A stretch of 64,000 nucleotides of DNA, taken from the NCBI RefSeq assembly GCF_004362975.1, contig NZ_SNXO01000007.1, forward strand, positions 1 to 64,000, read 5' to 3'. Shown one piece after another: positions 24,092 to 32,134 of the stretch. The stretch comes from Aminicella lysinilytica. GTDB lineage: Bacteria > Bacillota > Clostridia > Peptostreptococcales > Anaerovoracaceae. The position numbers and the translations under genes were made by a program. Position 1 is the first letter of the stretch. Every line of letters starts with the position of its first letter. Under the pieces are notes generated by a model. That model had not been told where the DNA came from and ran no database searches. It saw nothing but the letters and a program-made list of their open reading frames with translations.

Positions 24092-24847
24092 TCAATAGCG
24101 TTCAAATTCCACATATACCCTTCCTTTACGCGATCTGCCGCCCACCTGAGAAAGGTCGGCTCTTCCTTTGTGCCTGAGTACGATCCTATCGCCCTCGGAA
24201 AGCTGCATATCCACCTTGGTGGCCTCTACATGATTGACGAAAACCAGACCCTGGCCGATGGCCTGGGTGGCTTTTGTGCGCGAAATGCCGAAGGCCGACG
24301 CGACGATATTGTCCAGGCGCAGGGATGCCACCGTGTCGATCACATGAGTCAGCTTGCGCTCCGGGATCATAAGGTCCTCTATGGGGCAGACCTCAACGGA
24401 AAGCTCCGCCCGGCCGGCTTTGGTATAATTGCGCAAAATGTAGTCGGCGATCTCTTCAAGAACGATAATGTCGGCGCCATCGCTGCGGACCAGGATGTCG
24501 CCTATCATGCTGCGGCTTATGCCAAGGCCCGTGATAGAGCCCAGGTAATCACCGTGGGCCAGCTGCCTGCCGCCTTTGCCGACGCCTGCGCTGACTCTTA
24601 TTACCATCAAAGGCTGAGCGGTCTCTATGGTCGCATAGTCGGGAAGGCACAGCAAAACCACCCTCTCCGCGTCCTCGTATCCGCCATAAAAAAGCAGCTC
24701 GCAGCCCCAGTCTTTCCTGGCGACGGTGCCCCTGAGCAGGGACTGCTGGTGAGGGTCCAGGAATATCGTATTGGTTGGCATGTTACGCTCAAAGCACTGC
24801 CCGATCTTATCTTCGGCCTGGCCGATTATCAGTTCATCATCTTTCAT
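24092..24847 (-). CDS. S4-domain RNA-binding protein, YlmH-like
   Basis: About 251 residues. The C-terminal S4 domain (about 170-230: VASLRLDNIVASAFGISRTK ... GLVFVNHVEA) is characteristic, and the N-terminal part matches the YlmH/RNA-binding architecture (TIFLDPHQQ, FYGGYEDAER, ITGLGISRSMIGDI). YlmH homologues have been linked to cell division loci and ribosome rescue; here it is not in a division cluster. ATG 24847 has no ribosome binding site. A consensus promoter ends six bases before it, so the mRNA is probably leaderless. Confidence 0.85.
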   Translation of the reverse strand: MKDDELIIGQAEDKIGQCFERNMPTNTIFLDPHQQSLLRGTVARKDWGCELLFYGGYEDAERVVLLCLPDYATIETAQPLMVIRVSAGVGKGGRQLAHGDYLGSITGLGISRSMIGDILVRSDGADIIVLEEIADYILRNYTKAGRAELSVEVCPIEDLMIPERKLTHVIDTVASLRLDNIVASAFGISRTKATQAIGQGLVFVNHVEATKVDMQLSEGDRIVLRHKGRADLSQVGGRSRKGRVYVEFERY

Positions 24848-24853
24848 AGTTCT

Positions 24854-24882
24854 ATGATACAATAACCGCCGTCGGCTGGCAA
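24854..24882 (-). promoter_or_regulatory. Promoter giving a leaderless mRNA
   Basis: Minus-strand -35 TTGCCA (24877-24882), 17-bp spacer, -10 TATCAT (24854-24859). Only six bases separate the -10 box from the ATG at 24847, so transcription would start at or next to the start codon. This agrees with the missing ribosome binding site. Confidence 0.65.
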
Positions 24883-24911
24883 GGGGTCTGCTGTATCATA
24901 TACTCGAAAAA

Positions 24912-24940
24912 TTGACCTGTTGTTTAGATAGGCGTATAAT
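24912..24940 (+). promoter_or_regulatory. Promoter of the secreted hypothetical gene
   Basis: -35 TTGACC (24912-24917), 17-bp spacer, -10 TATAAT (24935-24940), about 33 bp upstream of the ATG at 24974. Strong vegetative-type promoter, divergent from the YlmH-like promoter. Confidence 0.75.
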
Positions 24941-24973
24941 ACCGATATTAATAATTCAAAGGGTGTTTTAAAT

Positions 24974-25465
24974 ATGAGTAGAACTGCTAATGAGAAGGTT
25001 GGCAAGTCACGTAAACTGAAAACAGCCATGTTCATGCTTTTGTCCATGGCGGTGATCATCTTTCTGACCGGTATACAATACGGCTGGTTTACCACCAATA
25101 ACGCCTATGGCATCGACCTGATGTCTCTGGCGCCCCATCGCATCGTAGCCGAAAGCAATAGCTGGCAACTTTCTGATCCGAAGAAAAACGATAGGGCACC
25201 ATACCTGATCTACAGAGGCAAAGGTTCGCCGGGCAAAAGCATTACTATCAACGGCCGCATAGACTATACCTATGTTGACGGCAACAACAAAACCGTCAGC
25301 GACTATTCCGACGGTAAGGCTACGCTTGTCAAAGACAGACATTTTCTCATTGGCGAGCGCCGCTGGTATTTCACAAGCGATTACGATGATGAGTACTTCA
25401 CAAAAGCCAGCCTTACAGTGACCTGGACTGATAGCGGAAAGGTGCATTCTGAAAAGATGCGATAA
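24974..25465 (+). CDS. Membrane-anchored extracytoplasmic protein, unknown function
   Basis: 163 residues, not recognised. A basic N-terminus (KVGKSRKLK) precedes one hydrophobic helix (about 18-35) without a clear signal peptidase site, so a type II membrane anchor is likely. The rest is polar and beta-rich (GKSITINGRIDYTYV, RRWYFTSDYDDEYFTKASLT), consistent with a small extracytoplasmic beta domain. AAAGGGTG precedes the ATG. It stands alone with its own promoter, and a separate riboswitch unit follows. Confidence 0.6.
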   Translation: MSRTANEKVGKSRKLKTAMFMLLSMAVIIFLTGIQYGWFTTNNAYGIDLMSLAPHRIVAESNSWQLSDPKKNDRAPYLIYRGKGSPGKSITINGRIDYTYVDGNNKTVSDYSDGKATLVKDRHFLIGERRWYFTSDYDDEYFTKASLTVTWTDSGKVHSEKMR

Positions 25466-25492
25466 TTTTTTCCTCTCTGAGGCGAAAATAAC

Positions 25493-25522
25493 TTGCAATA
25501 AATGGGAATTCGTGATATATTC
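25493..25522 (+). promoter_or_regulatory. Promoter of the riboswitch-controlled P-type ATPase
   Basis: -35 TTGCAA (25493-25498), 18-bp spacer, -10 TATATT (25517-25522). The start site would be about 10 bases before the riboswitch aptamer. Confidence 0.65.
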
Positions 25523-25537
25523 GTATTAACATTTTAA

Positions 25538-25630
25538 GAGGGAGTAGCTGGCAGGGCTTCGGCACTGCAGTAAGACGCGTCAGTACGGTCATATAAGACC
25601 CGCGATTACTTGAAATAGCAAGACTTTTAA
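25538..25630 (+). ncRNA. yybP-ykoY (manganese) riboswitch
   Basis: Matches the known aptamer in order: GAGGGAGTAGC (from about 25539) at the 5' side, a paired hairpin (GGGCTTCGGC), the second conserved loop CGTCAGTACG (25579-25588), a further stem, and the closing GCAAGACTTTT (from 25619). The family senses Mn2+ and usually relieves an intrinsic terminator when bound. Its placement before a P2A ATPase is a common genomic context. Confidence 0.92.
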
Positions 25631-25667
25631 GATAACCCGATTTGGGCTATCTTGGAAGTCTTTTTTA
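25621..25667 (+). terminator. Expression-platform terminator of the Mn riboswitch
   Basis: AAGACTT (25621-25627), AGATA-CCC ... GGG-TATCT, and AAGTCTT followed by six T. The first arm is also the 3' closing strand of the aptamer, so the aptamer and terminator are mutually exclusive. This supports an ON switch with metal. Confidence 0.85.
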
Positions 25668-25697
25668 ATAACTAAACAAACAGAGAGGAAGAAAAGA

Positions 25698-28307
25698 ATG
25701 GCAACTTATTATAACAGAGAACCTGCCGACATAATGGCAGAATTCGGCACCTGCGAAGACGGCCTGACCGCCGCTAAGGTAGCTGAAAACAAGGAAAAAT
25801 ACGGAGAGAACAAACTTTACGAGAAGAAAAAGCGCAGTCTCATCTCTATATTTGCCGGTCAGTTCAAGGATCTGCTGGTCATCATACTGATAATCGCAGC
25901 CCTGATTTCAACTGTCACAGGCAATGTGGAGAGTACTGTAGTCATTATAGCTGTTCTGATACTGAACGCCATACTTGGTACAGTTCAGACAGTCAAAGCG
26001 GAAAAATCTCTTGAAAGTCTTAAGAAACTATCATCTCCCGAGGCCAAGGTCATCAGAGACGGCAAGCATCTGATCATAGATGCAGCAGAACTTGTTACCG
26101 GAGATATAGTCATACTGGAAGCCGGCGATGTTATCCCCGGCGATGGCAGACTGTTCGAGAGTCATTCGCTGAAAACCAACGAAAGTGCTATGACAGGAGA
26201 ATCAGAAAGTGCTGAGAAGAGCATCGGCATTATTAATGAAGAAAAAGTCGCCCTTGGAGACCAGGACAACATGGTCTTCTCCGGTTCACTTGTAACCTAC
26301 GGCCGCGGCCGCGCAGTAATTACCGGCGTCGGCAGAAGCACAGAGCTCGGCAGGATAGCCGACCTGATGAACGATACTACCGAGCGCAAAACGCCACTTC
26401 AGATCACCATGGACAACTTCAGCAAGAAGCTATCCATCGGCATCATGATCATCTGCGTGATAGTTTTTGCCCTAAGCCTGTACAGAGACATGGCCATAGC
26501 AGACGCGCTGCTCTTTGCAGTAGCCCTGGCAGTGGCAGCCATACCGGAAGCCCTGGCATCGATAATTACCATTTCCCTCGCCATAGGCACATCGCGGATG
26601 GCCGATGAAAACGCTATAATCAAGCAGTTGGAGGCCGTTGAAGGTCTGGGCTGCGTTTCCATAATCTGCTCGGACAAGACCGGAACTCTGACGCAGAACA
26701 AAATGACAGAGGAATATGAAAGTTCAACAGAGGGCGCTGAGACGGATCTGCATCTGGCCTCCATCCTCTGCAACGACACCAATATAGTCGACGGCGAGAC
26801 CACGGGAGATCCAACAGAGACGGCCCTGGTCGACTACTATATGAAATCTCATCCGGATTATGAACAAGTCAAAAGGGAGTATTCGAGACGGTCAGAGTTA
26901 CCATTTGATTCTGACAGGAAACTTATGAGTACTCTGCACCATATAAACGGCAAATACGTCATGTACACGAAAGGTGCCATCGACGTTATACTGAGCCGCG
27001 CGTCTAACTTGTCGGAGGGCGGTAAGGAAGCAATTTCAGGGGAAAATTACCGCCTCTCCAACGAGGGACTGAGAGTTCTTGGCTTCGCCAAGCGCGAATT
27101 CGACGACATTAAATCCCTGGAAATGGATGACGAAAACGATCTGCAGTATCTGGGCCTCATGGCTGAGATGGATCCTCCGAGAGAGGAATCGGCTCAGGCC
27201 GTTCAGGATTGCAGAAATGCAGGCATCAAGCCGATCATGATCACAGGCGATCACAAAATCACGGCTTCTGCCATTGCCCGCAGGATAGGCCTCATGCAGG
27301 AAGGCGACCTGGCCTTTACCGGCCCTGAAATCGACGAAATGTCAGACGATGAACTCAATGAAAAGCTGGAGCATATCAGCGTTTACGCCAGAGTTTCCCC
27401 TGACAACAAAATCAGGATAGTCAAGGCCTGGCAGGACAAAGGTCACATCGTGGCTATGACCGGCGACGGCGTCAATGACGGTCCCGCGCTGAAGAGCGCC
27501 GATGTAGGCGTTGCCATGGGCATCACGGGTACTGAGGTCGCAAAGGATTCAGCTTCCATGATCCTGACGGATGACAACTTCGCAACTATAATCAAGTCCG
27601 TGCTTAACGGGCGCAACATATACGCCAACATTAAGAACGCTATAAAGTTCCTTTTGTCAGGGAACGCGGCCGGCATACTGGCAGTTCTGTATGCCTCCCT
27701 TATGGGACTGCCTATGCCGTTCACCGCAGTGCAGCTTTTGTTCATCAATCTGATCACAGACAGCCTGCCTGCACTGGCAATCAGCATGGAACCGTCAAAC
27801 CCGCATCTTATTAAGGATAAGCCGCGGCCGAGGGACGAGTCAGTCATAGATAAACCAACTCTGCGCGAGGTATCTATAACAGGTATCCTCATCGCCGTAG
27901 CATCTATGACGGCATTTTACATAGGCCTGGGAGCGGGCCCGAGCGGAAGCTATGGTCTTCCTGCTGATGCAGCTGTAAACTTCGGAGCAGTAACGGCTTC
28001 GACTATGGCCTTCTCGACTCTGTGTCTGGCAAGACTGTGGCACGGATTCAACTGCCGTGGCCGTGAAGGAATATTCAAACTTGGATTGTTCACCAATCTT
28101 TACACGATCGGCGCATTCCTGCTGGGAGCACTGCTGCTGCATATGCTGCTTCTGTTCCCTGTGCTGTCCAAGGCATTCAACGTAGCTATGCTCAATCCGC
28201 ATCTTCTGGGATGGGTATGGGGTCTGTCATTTGCACCGACTCTGATCATCCAGATATATAAAGCCATAAAATTCAGAAATGAAGACAAGGAAGATAAAGC
28301 GGTTTGA
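25698..28307 (+). CDS. P2A-type cation-transporting ATPase (Ca2+/Mn2+ exporter)
   Basis: 869-residue P-type ATPase of the SERCA-like P2A class. Features are the N-terminal cation ATPase domain, TGES actuator loop (167-170), membrane helix 4 motif AAIPEALASI (280-289), phosphorylation site DKTGT with D326, KGA nucleotide-binding motif, and TGDGVNDGPALK hinge. The M4 PEAL and M6 NLITDSLPALAIS residues match Ca2+/Mn2+ site I/II patterns. The upstream manganese riboswitch indicates that it exports Mn2+ in vivo, possibly also Ca2+. It probably protects against metal excess. The GAGAGGAAG before ATG is a good ribosome binding site. A terminator follows at 28337. Confidence 0.93.
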   Translation: MATYYNREPADIMAEFGTCEDGLTAAKVAENKEKYGENKLYEKKKRSLISIFAGQFKDLLVIILIIAALISTVTGNVESTVVIIAVLILNAILGTVQTVKAEKSLESLKKLSSPEAKVIRDGKHLIIDAAELVTGDIVILEAGDVIPGDGRLFESHSLKTNESAMTGESESAEKSIGIINEEKVALGDQDNMVFSGSLVTYGRGRAVITGVGRSTELGRIADLMNDTTERKTPLQITMDNFSKKLSIGIMIICVIVFALSLYRDMAIADALLFAVALAVAAIPEALASIITISLAIGTSRMADENAIIKQLEAVEGLGCVSIICSDKTGTLTQNKMTEEYESSTEGAETDLHLASILCNDTNIVDGETTGDPTETALVDYYMKSHPDYEQVKREYSRRSELPFDSDRKLMSTLHHINGKYVMYTKGAIDVILSRASNLSEGGKEAISGENYRLSNEGLRVLGFAKREFDDIKSLEMDDENDLQYLGLMAEMDPPREESAQAVQDCRNAGIKPIMITGDHKITASAIARRIGLMQEGDLAFTGPEIDEMSDDELNEKLEHISVYARVSPDNKIRIVKAWQDKGHIVAMTGDGVNDGPALKSADVGVAMGITGTEVAKDSASMILTDDNFATIIKSVLNGRNIYANIKNAIKFLLSGNAAGILAVLYASLMGLPMPFTAVQLLFINLITDSLPALAISMEPSNPHLIKDKPRPRDESVIDKPTLREVSITGILIAVASMTAFYIGLGAGPSGSYGLPADAAVNFGAVTASTMAFSTLCLARLWHGFNCRGREGIFKLGLFTNLYTIGAFLLGALLLHMLLLFPVLSKAFNVAMLNPHLLGWVWGLSFAPTLIIQIYKAIKFRNEDKEDKAV

Positions 28308-28336
28308 TCATCATATAATTAACTCTTTTCATAATA

Positions 28337-28370
28337 CAAAGACAGCAGCTCTTCGGAGTTGCTGTCTTTG
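28337..28370. terminator. Bidirectional terminator between ATPase and marR
   Basis: 11-bp perfect arms CAAAGACAGCA (28337-28347) and TGCTGTCTTTG (28360-28370) with a TTCG-type loop region, flanked by A and T-rich sequence on both sides. It serves the plus-strand ATPase and the minus-strand marR gene. Confidence 0.85.
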
Positions 28371-28404
28371 TTTGGTGATATAAATCCCTAAACAGGCACC
28401 ACGC

Positions 28405-28866
28405 CTATTTGATTTTTTTCTCTTCGCCTATTTCGACTTCCGGCATCAGTTCGTCTGCCGTTGTCTCAAGGATCTCATCCAGTTTCTTCACGTCATCCGG
28501 CGAGAATGTCTCCTGAACGCGGCCCAGGACTACAGCGATATAGTCATAGATGACTCCATAATTTTTCTTATATTCTTCAGTTGCCTCTATGTGATACTCC
28601 CGTTTATCTTCCGTACTCTGTATCTTATTGATATATCCCTTCTGTATAAGCTTGTTCACTTTATATGCGGCGTTCGGCGGTGAAAGTTTGGCAGCCGTTG
28701 CAAATTCATTGATCGTCGGGTTCCCAAGTGCCACTATTATTTCCATGCTAATAACCTCCATGGCTGACAGAGGTTCAACGTCTTTATCCTTGAACTCTTT
28801 AAATACCTTGGAGTAAAGGTCCATCTTGAATTTGGTATAAACCTTTGAAAAACTGTTTTCTAGCAT
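28405..28866 (-). CDS. MarR-family regulator, candidate fatty acid synthesis regulator
   Basis: 153 residues from ATG 28866 (an in-frame upstream start exists at 28917 but lies beyond the proposed operator). The winged-helix core spans about 40-110: LSAMEVISMEIIVALGNPTI, INEFATAAKLSPPNAAYKVNKL (recognition helix), wing STEDKREYHIEAT. It lies downstream of the fab operon on the same strand. Its promoter carries an AT-rich dyad (28885-28905) resembling the operator of the fab operon (39683-39708), so control of fatty acid synthesis plus autoregulation is a reasonable inference, not shown. Confidence 0.8.
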   Translation of the reverse strand: MLENSFSKVYTKFKMDLYSKVFKEFKDKDVEPLSAMEVISMEIIVALGNPTINEFATAAKLSPPNAAYKVNKLIQKGYINKIQSTEDKREYHIEATEEYKKNYGVIYDYIAVVLGRVQETFSPDDVKKLDEILETTADELMPEVEIGEEKKIK

Positions 28867-28884
28867 AGCACTCACTTCCCTCAC

Positions 28885-28933
28885 AGTTATTTTAACAAAA
28901 TAGCTGTATAAATGCAAATCCGATTTTCCGCAA
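28885..28933 (-). promoter_or_regulatory. Promoter and operator-like dyad of the MarR gene
   Basis: Minus-strand -35 TTGCGG (28928-28933), 17-bp spacer, -10 TATACA (28905-28910). An imperfect dyad AGTTATTTT-AAC-AAAATAGCT (28885-28905) covers the start site. The -35 box lies in a copy of the CCGCAGCAGTCGCAGCTGACGC repeat element. Confidence 0.6.
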
Positions 28934-28950
28934 CAGTCGCAGCTGACGCA
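28928..28950 (+). repeat. Partial copy of a 36-bp intergenic repeat
   Basis: 23 bp matching the middle of the repeats at 29484-29519 and 29614-29649 with one mismatch (CCGCAACAGTCGCAGCTGAC then GCA). Confidence 0.8.
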
Positions 28951-29014
28951 TACCCAGCAGATAGCGGCTGATAGTGCCGCCGAATCCGGCGACTAATATA
29001 TCCTGAGGACTCTG

Positions 29015-29369
29015 CGCACGTATTAGGCTAATATCCAAAACGATAGTGCGACTTTTTAATTATTGTAAACCAAATTCGCACTTATAGCCTCAATCTGATA
29101 TGTCAAGGTGCGTGTCAATGGGTTTATAATCCATTGCTGGTAATTTACGGTATATAGCCAGATCATAAACGCACTTCTGTTCCTTCAAAATGGCTGATAC
29201 GTGCGCAGATAATCGTTAGAATTCCAATATACGCACCTTCGTTATCGAAATACGGCCTATACGTGCGGAAAACCAATTGGGAATCACCTTAAACGCACCT
29301 TCGTTCCTCAATTCAAGGCAATACGTGCGCATGCGCACGTATACCCCAGATAATCAAATAAGAGGTGCG
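29015..29369. repeat. Phased array of six 36-bp inverted-end units, 62-bp period
   Basis: Six units each start CGCAC and end GTGCG and are exactly 36 bp: 29015-29050, 29077-29112, 29170-29205, 29232-29267, 29294-29329, 29334-29369. Linkers are 26 bp between units 1-2, 3-4 and 4-5, 57 bp (26+31) between 2-3 and 4 bp between 5-6. Thus CGCAC and GTGCG alternate every 31 bp, about three helical turns. The ends extend as CGCAC(G/C/T)T.. and ATACGTGCG; cores are mostly different. Spacing and end conservation are directly visible; function unknown. Confidence 0.9.
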
Positions 29370-29400
29370 CGGCCTATTATCGTACCCGTACGCCGCGGTA

Positions 29401-29468
29401 GAACTCACCAAATCACAGATTTGGGAGTTCCTCTCATGAGACCTGCCACGATTTGTCTAAAACAAATC
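29401..29468. other. Two perfect hairpins in the repeat region
   Basis: Hairpin 1: GAACTC (29401-29406) / GAGTTC (29425-29430) with inner AAATC / GATTT. Hairpin 2: GATTTGT (29450-29456) / ACAAATC (29462-29468), 5-nt loop. They lie between the phased array and the 36-bp direct repeats and suggest structured RNA or cruciform DNA. Confidence 0.7.
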
Positions 29469-29483
29469 GGGCTAGGGCTTCAA

Positions 29484-29519
29484 GCACCGCAGCAGTCGCA
29501 GCTGACGCAGCTGTGAAGG
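29484..29519 (+). repeat. 36-bp direct repeat, copy A
   Basis: Begins GCACCGCAGCAGTCGCAGCT and ends GCAGCTGTGAAGG. It recurs 130 bp downstream (29614-29649) with one mismatch. A GTACGC palindrome core lies upstream of both copies. Confidence 0.9.
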
Positions 29520-29553
29520 TAACTTCGTCTCTTCTTGTCTTCTAGGCGCAGGA

Positions 29554-29654
29554 TTTTTCCTTCACAGCAAGGAAGCAAGACTGCGAGGAGCGGCGCGTAC
29601 TTCCCGTACGCTAGCACCGCAGCAGTCGCAGCTGACACAGCTGTGAAGGAAAAA
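29554..29654 (-). other. Long hairpin downstream of fabZ
   Basis: TTTTTCCTTCACAGC (29554-29568) and GCTGTGAAGGAAAAA (29640-29654) form a 15-bp perfect stem, starting eight bases after the fabZ stop codon. The 71-nt loop holds a second palindrome (GCGTAC-TTCCC-GTACGC) and most of repeat copy B. It could protect or terminate the fab transcript, though it has no T-run after it. Confidence 0.65.
29614..29649 (+). repeat. 36-bp direct repeat, copy B
   Basis: Same as 29484-29519 except one base (GACACAG instead of GACGCAG). It is partly inside the long hairpin at 29554-29654. Confidence 0.9.
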
Positions 29655-29661
29655 GACAAGC

Positions 29662-30087
29662 CTAGACAATTGCGAAAGATATACTTCCCATAGCTGCCAC
29701 CTCTCCCTCCACAGTAGCAATCGCCTTGCCGAAGCCGACATTACCCCGCTGGCCGGTGATCTGGCAGGACAAATCCAGCACATCGCCGGGAACCACGGGT
29801 CTTTTAAAGCGGCAATCCTTGATACCGCCGAAAACAACAAGCTTGCCTTTGTTCTCCGGCTGAGACAGAATGGCTATGGCGCCGGTCTGGGCCAGAGCCT
29901 CCATAATCAGCACCCCGGGCATTATGGACTTGCCCGGAAAATGCCCGACAAACTGCATTTCGTTGGCGCTGACGCATTTGATGCCGCGAGCGCTGACGCC
30001 GGGCTCCATGTCCGTTATGCGGTCAACCAGCAGAAACGGATATCTGTGAGGGAGGCTCTCCCTGATTTCATCAATATTAAGTTCCAT
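29662..30087 (-). CDS. fabZ: 3-hydroxyacyl-ACP dehydratase
   Basis: Hot-dog fold dehydratase removing water from 3-hydroxyacyl-ACP in fatty acid elongation. 141 residues from ATG 30087, which shares a base with the fabF stop and has GGAGG upstream; the frame upstream is inside fabF. Motifs are [12 protein letters not shown] and the catalytic His/Glu in [20 protein letters not shown]. It is the last gene of the operon. No separate fabA or fabM is visible, so unsaturated fatty acid synthesis in this locus is unexplained. Confidence 0.95.
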   Translation of the reverse strand: MELNIDEIRESLPHRYPFLLVDRITDMEPGVSARGIKCVSANEMQFVGHFPGKSIMPGVLIMEALAQTGAIAILSQPENKGKLVVFGGIKDCRFKRPVVPGDVLDLSCQITGQRGNVGFGKAIATVEGEVAAMGSISFAIV

Positions 30088-31379
30088 TATACCCTCCTGA
30101 AAATCAGAGACCCATTGTGGCCGCCGAAGCCGAGAGAATTCGACATGGCATATTCCGTAGTCATATCTACAGCCTCGTTTGGCACTATGTCCAAGTCGCA
30201 ATCCGGGTCGGCCACCTTGAATCCCACCGTCGGAGGCGCAACCTGATTACGCAGGGCATCTACTGTTATCAGTGCTTCCACGGCTCCGGAAGCTCCGAGG
30301 AGATGGCCTGTCATCGACTTAGTTGACGACATGAGCAAGTCCGACGCCGCCGAGCCGAAAGCCAGGCGCACTGCCTTTGTTTCGCAAGAATCGTTCATAG
30401 GCGTGCCTGTGCCGTGAGCGTTGATATACCCCACGTCTGACGGTTTCAGGCCAGCATCGTCCAGGGCAGCCTTCATTGCTTTTGCCGCAAAAGTTCCTTC
30501 GGCCAAGGGCGCCGTCATATGGTGTGCGTCGCAGCTGGTGCCGTAGCCGACCAGTTCGCCGAGGATCCTGGCGCCGCGGGCTGTGGCGTGTTCGTAGTCT
30601 TCGAGCATGAGTACGGCCGCACCCTCTCCCATAACAAAACCCGACCTTTCCTTGTCAAAAGGAATGGATGCTCGCTGGGGATCCGGGGATTCTGACAGAG
30701 CTCGCATGGCTGTGAATCCGCCGATGCCGAGAGGTGAGATACAGCTTTCCGCGCCGCCGGCGGCCATTACATCGGCATAGCCGTCTCTGATCTGACGGAA
30801 GGCATCGCCTATGGCGTTGGTGGCTGATGCGCAGGCTGTAACATCGCAGGTGCAGCCTCCGTGGAAGCCCAGCTCTATAGCCGTCATGCCGGCTGCCATA
30901 TTGGTAATAGCCATAGGAACGAACAAAGGCGACACTCTGTCGAAGCCTTTTTCGATGCCTCGGTAGTGCTCTTCTTCAATGACGCCAAGGCCGCCTATAC
31001 CGCTGGAAAGGCACACGCCGTAGCGGTCTCGGGATTTCGACGAGCCTAAAGCCGCGTCGAGGGCTGGCGAACCAGACGCCGCGCCGGATGACTGCGATTC
31101 CTCTGCGCCCAGTCCGCTCTGATCGTATGCCTCCCTGGCCGCTGCCAGCGCAAACTGCGTGAAACGGGCCGTCCTTCTGGCCTGCATTTTGTCCATTATC
31201 ATAGTCGGGTCGAAATCCTTGACTTCGCCGGCCACAGTGACCTTGTGGTCTGCCGTATCGAAGGCCGTGATCTTATCTATGCCGCAGACTCCGTCCCTGG
31301 CGTTTTTCCATATTTTCTCTGATGAGTTACCGATAGGCGCGATGCCGCCCATGCCGGTAATTACAACTCTTCTTTTCAT
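30087..31379 (-). CDS. fabF: Beta-ketoacyl-ACP synthase II
   Basis: Elongating condensing enzyme. From ATG 31379 (AGAGG six bases upstream) it is 430 residues, slightly longer than usual because of a Ser/Ala/Gly-rich insertion near residues 93-116 ([20 protein letters not shown]). The Cys-His-His triad is present: [21 protein letters not shown] and [12 protein letters not shown]. It is 16 bp downstream of fabG and overlaps fabZ by one base. Low-complexity insertions also occur in pdp, which may be a genome habit. Confidence 0.95.
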   Translation of the reverse strand: MKRRVVITGMGGIAPIGNSSEKIWKNARDGVCGIDKITAFDTADHKVTVAGEVKDFDPTMIMDKMQARRTARFTQFALAAAREAYDQSGLGAEESQSSGAASGSPALDAALGSSKSRDRYGVCLSSGIGGLGVIEEEHYRGIEKGFDRVSPLFVPMAITNMAAGMTAIELGFHGGCTCDVTACASATNAIGDAFRQIRDGYADVMAAGGAESCISPLGIGGFTAMRALSESPDPQRASIPFDKERSGFVMGEGAAVLMLEDYEHATARGARILGELVGYGTSCDAHHMTAPLAEGTFAAKAMKAALDDAGLKPSDVGYINAHGTGTPMNDSCETKAVRLAFGSAASDLLMSSTKSMTGHLLGASGAVEALITVDALRNQVAPPTVGFKVADPDCDLDIVPNEAVDMTTEYAMSNSLGFGGHNGSLIFRRV

Positions 31380-31395
31380 TTGATACCTCTTTTCA

Positions 31396-32133
31396 TTACA
31401 TGCACATGCCGCCGTCGACACACAAAACCTGTCCGGTGATATACGCTGAATCTTCCTTTGCGAAAAAGCTCACTGCCCCGGCCACATCCTCGGGCCGGCC
31501 AATGCGTCCCTGTGGTATGCCGCTAAGCACGGCAGTTCTGGCCTTTTCCGCCATGGCCCTGGTCATATCCGTATCGATGAATCCCGGCGCCACAGCGTTG
31601 ACCGTGATTCCCCGGGCGGCGATCTCCCTGGCGAAGGATCTGGTCATTCCTATTACTCCGGCTTTGCTGGCCGAATAGTTGACCTGGCCGGCATTGCCCA
31701 TAAGACCCGTAACTGACGCCATGTTGATTATCCTGCCGTAACGGTTCTTCATCATAGGCCTTGCCACAGCCTTCATCATAAGGAAAGCACCCTTCAAATT
31801 CGTATCTATCACTGCGTCGAAATCCTCCGGCTTCATCATGGCCAGAAGCCCGTCGCGGGTTATGCCCGCGTTGTTGACCAGCACATGTACTGTGCCGAAA
31901 TTCTCCAGAGTCTCATCAACTATGTGCTTGCAATCCTCCGGACAGCTCACATCGCCGCGGACTACCAGAGTCCCGGCGCCGACCTGCCGGCAGGCCCTTG
32001 CTGTCTCTTCGGCAGCCTCACCATTTCCGGCGTAATTGATCACTACATCAAATCCGTCACGGGCCAGCTGCACTGCCACTGCCCGGCCGATACCACGTCC
32101 GGCACCTGTTACTATTGCTGTCTGCTTCTCCAT
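31396..32133 (-). CDS. fabG: 3-oxoacyl-ACP reductase
   Basis: NADPH-dependent short-chain dehydrogenase, 245 residues. The cofactor motif TGAGRGIG (10-17), NNAG, the catalytic Ser in NMASVTG and YSASKAG (Tyr/Lys) are all present, ending with the usual ITGQVLCVDGGMCM. The start lies one base after the fabD stop with a GGGGAGAA ribosome binding site inside fabD. Its position between fabD and fabF supports the assignment over other SDR enzymes. Confidence 0.95.
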   Translation of the reverse strand: MEKQTAIVTGAGRGIGRAVAVQLARDGFDVVINYAGNGEAAEETARACRQVGAGTLVVRGDVSCPEDCKHIVDETLENFGTVHVLVNNAGITRDGLLAMMKPEDFDAVIDTNLKGAFLMMKAVARPMMKNRYGRIINMASVTGLMGNAGQVNYSASKAGVIGMTRSFAREIAARGITVNAVAPGFIDTDMTRAMAEKARTAVLSGIPQGRIGRPEDVAGAVSFFAKEDSAYITGQVLCVDGGMCM

Positions 32134-32134
32134 A

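Noticed and set aside
29015-29369. CRISPR array
   Set aside because: Spacing (36+26) is CRISPR-like, but the 36-bp units share only their ends; cores differ, orientation of the ends is symmetric, and no cas genes are in the window.
29277-29516. 79-codon plus-strand ORF
   Set aside because: Lies wholly in the repeat region, has no ribosome binding site, and its codons follow the hairpins.
30088-30201. Longer fabZ starting at 30201
   Set aside because: Extension lies inside fabF and is not homologous; ATG 30087 has GGAGG and the normal N-terminus.
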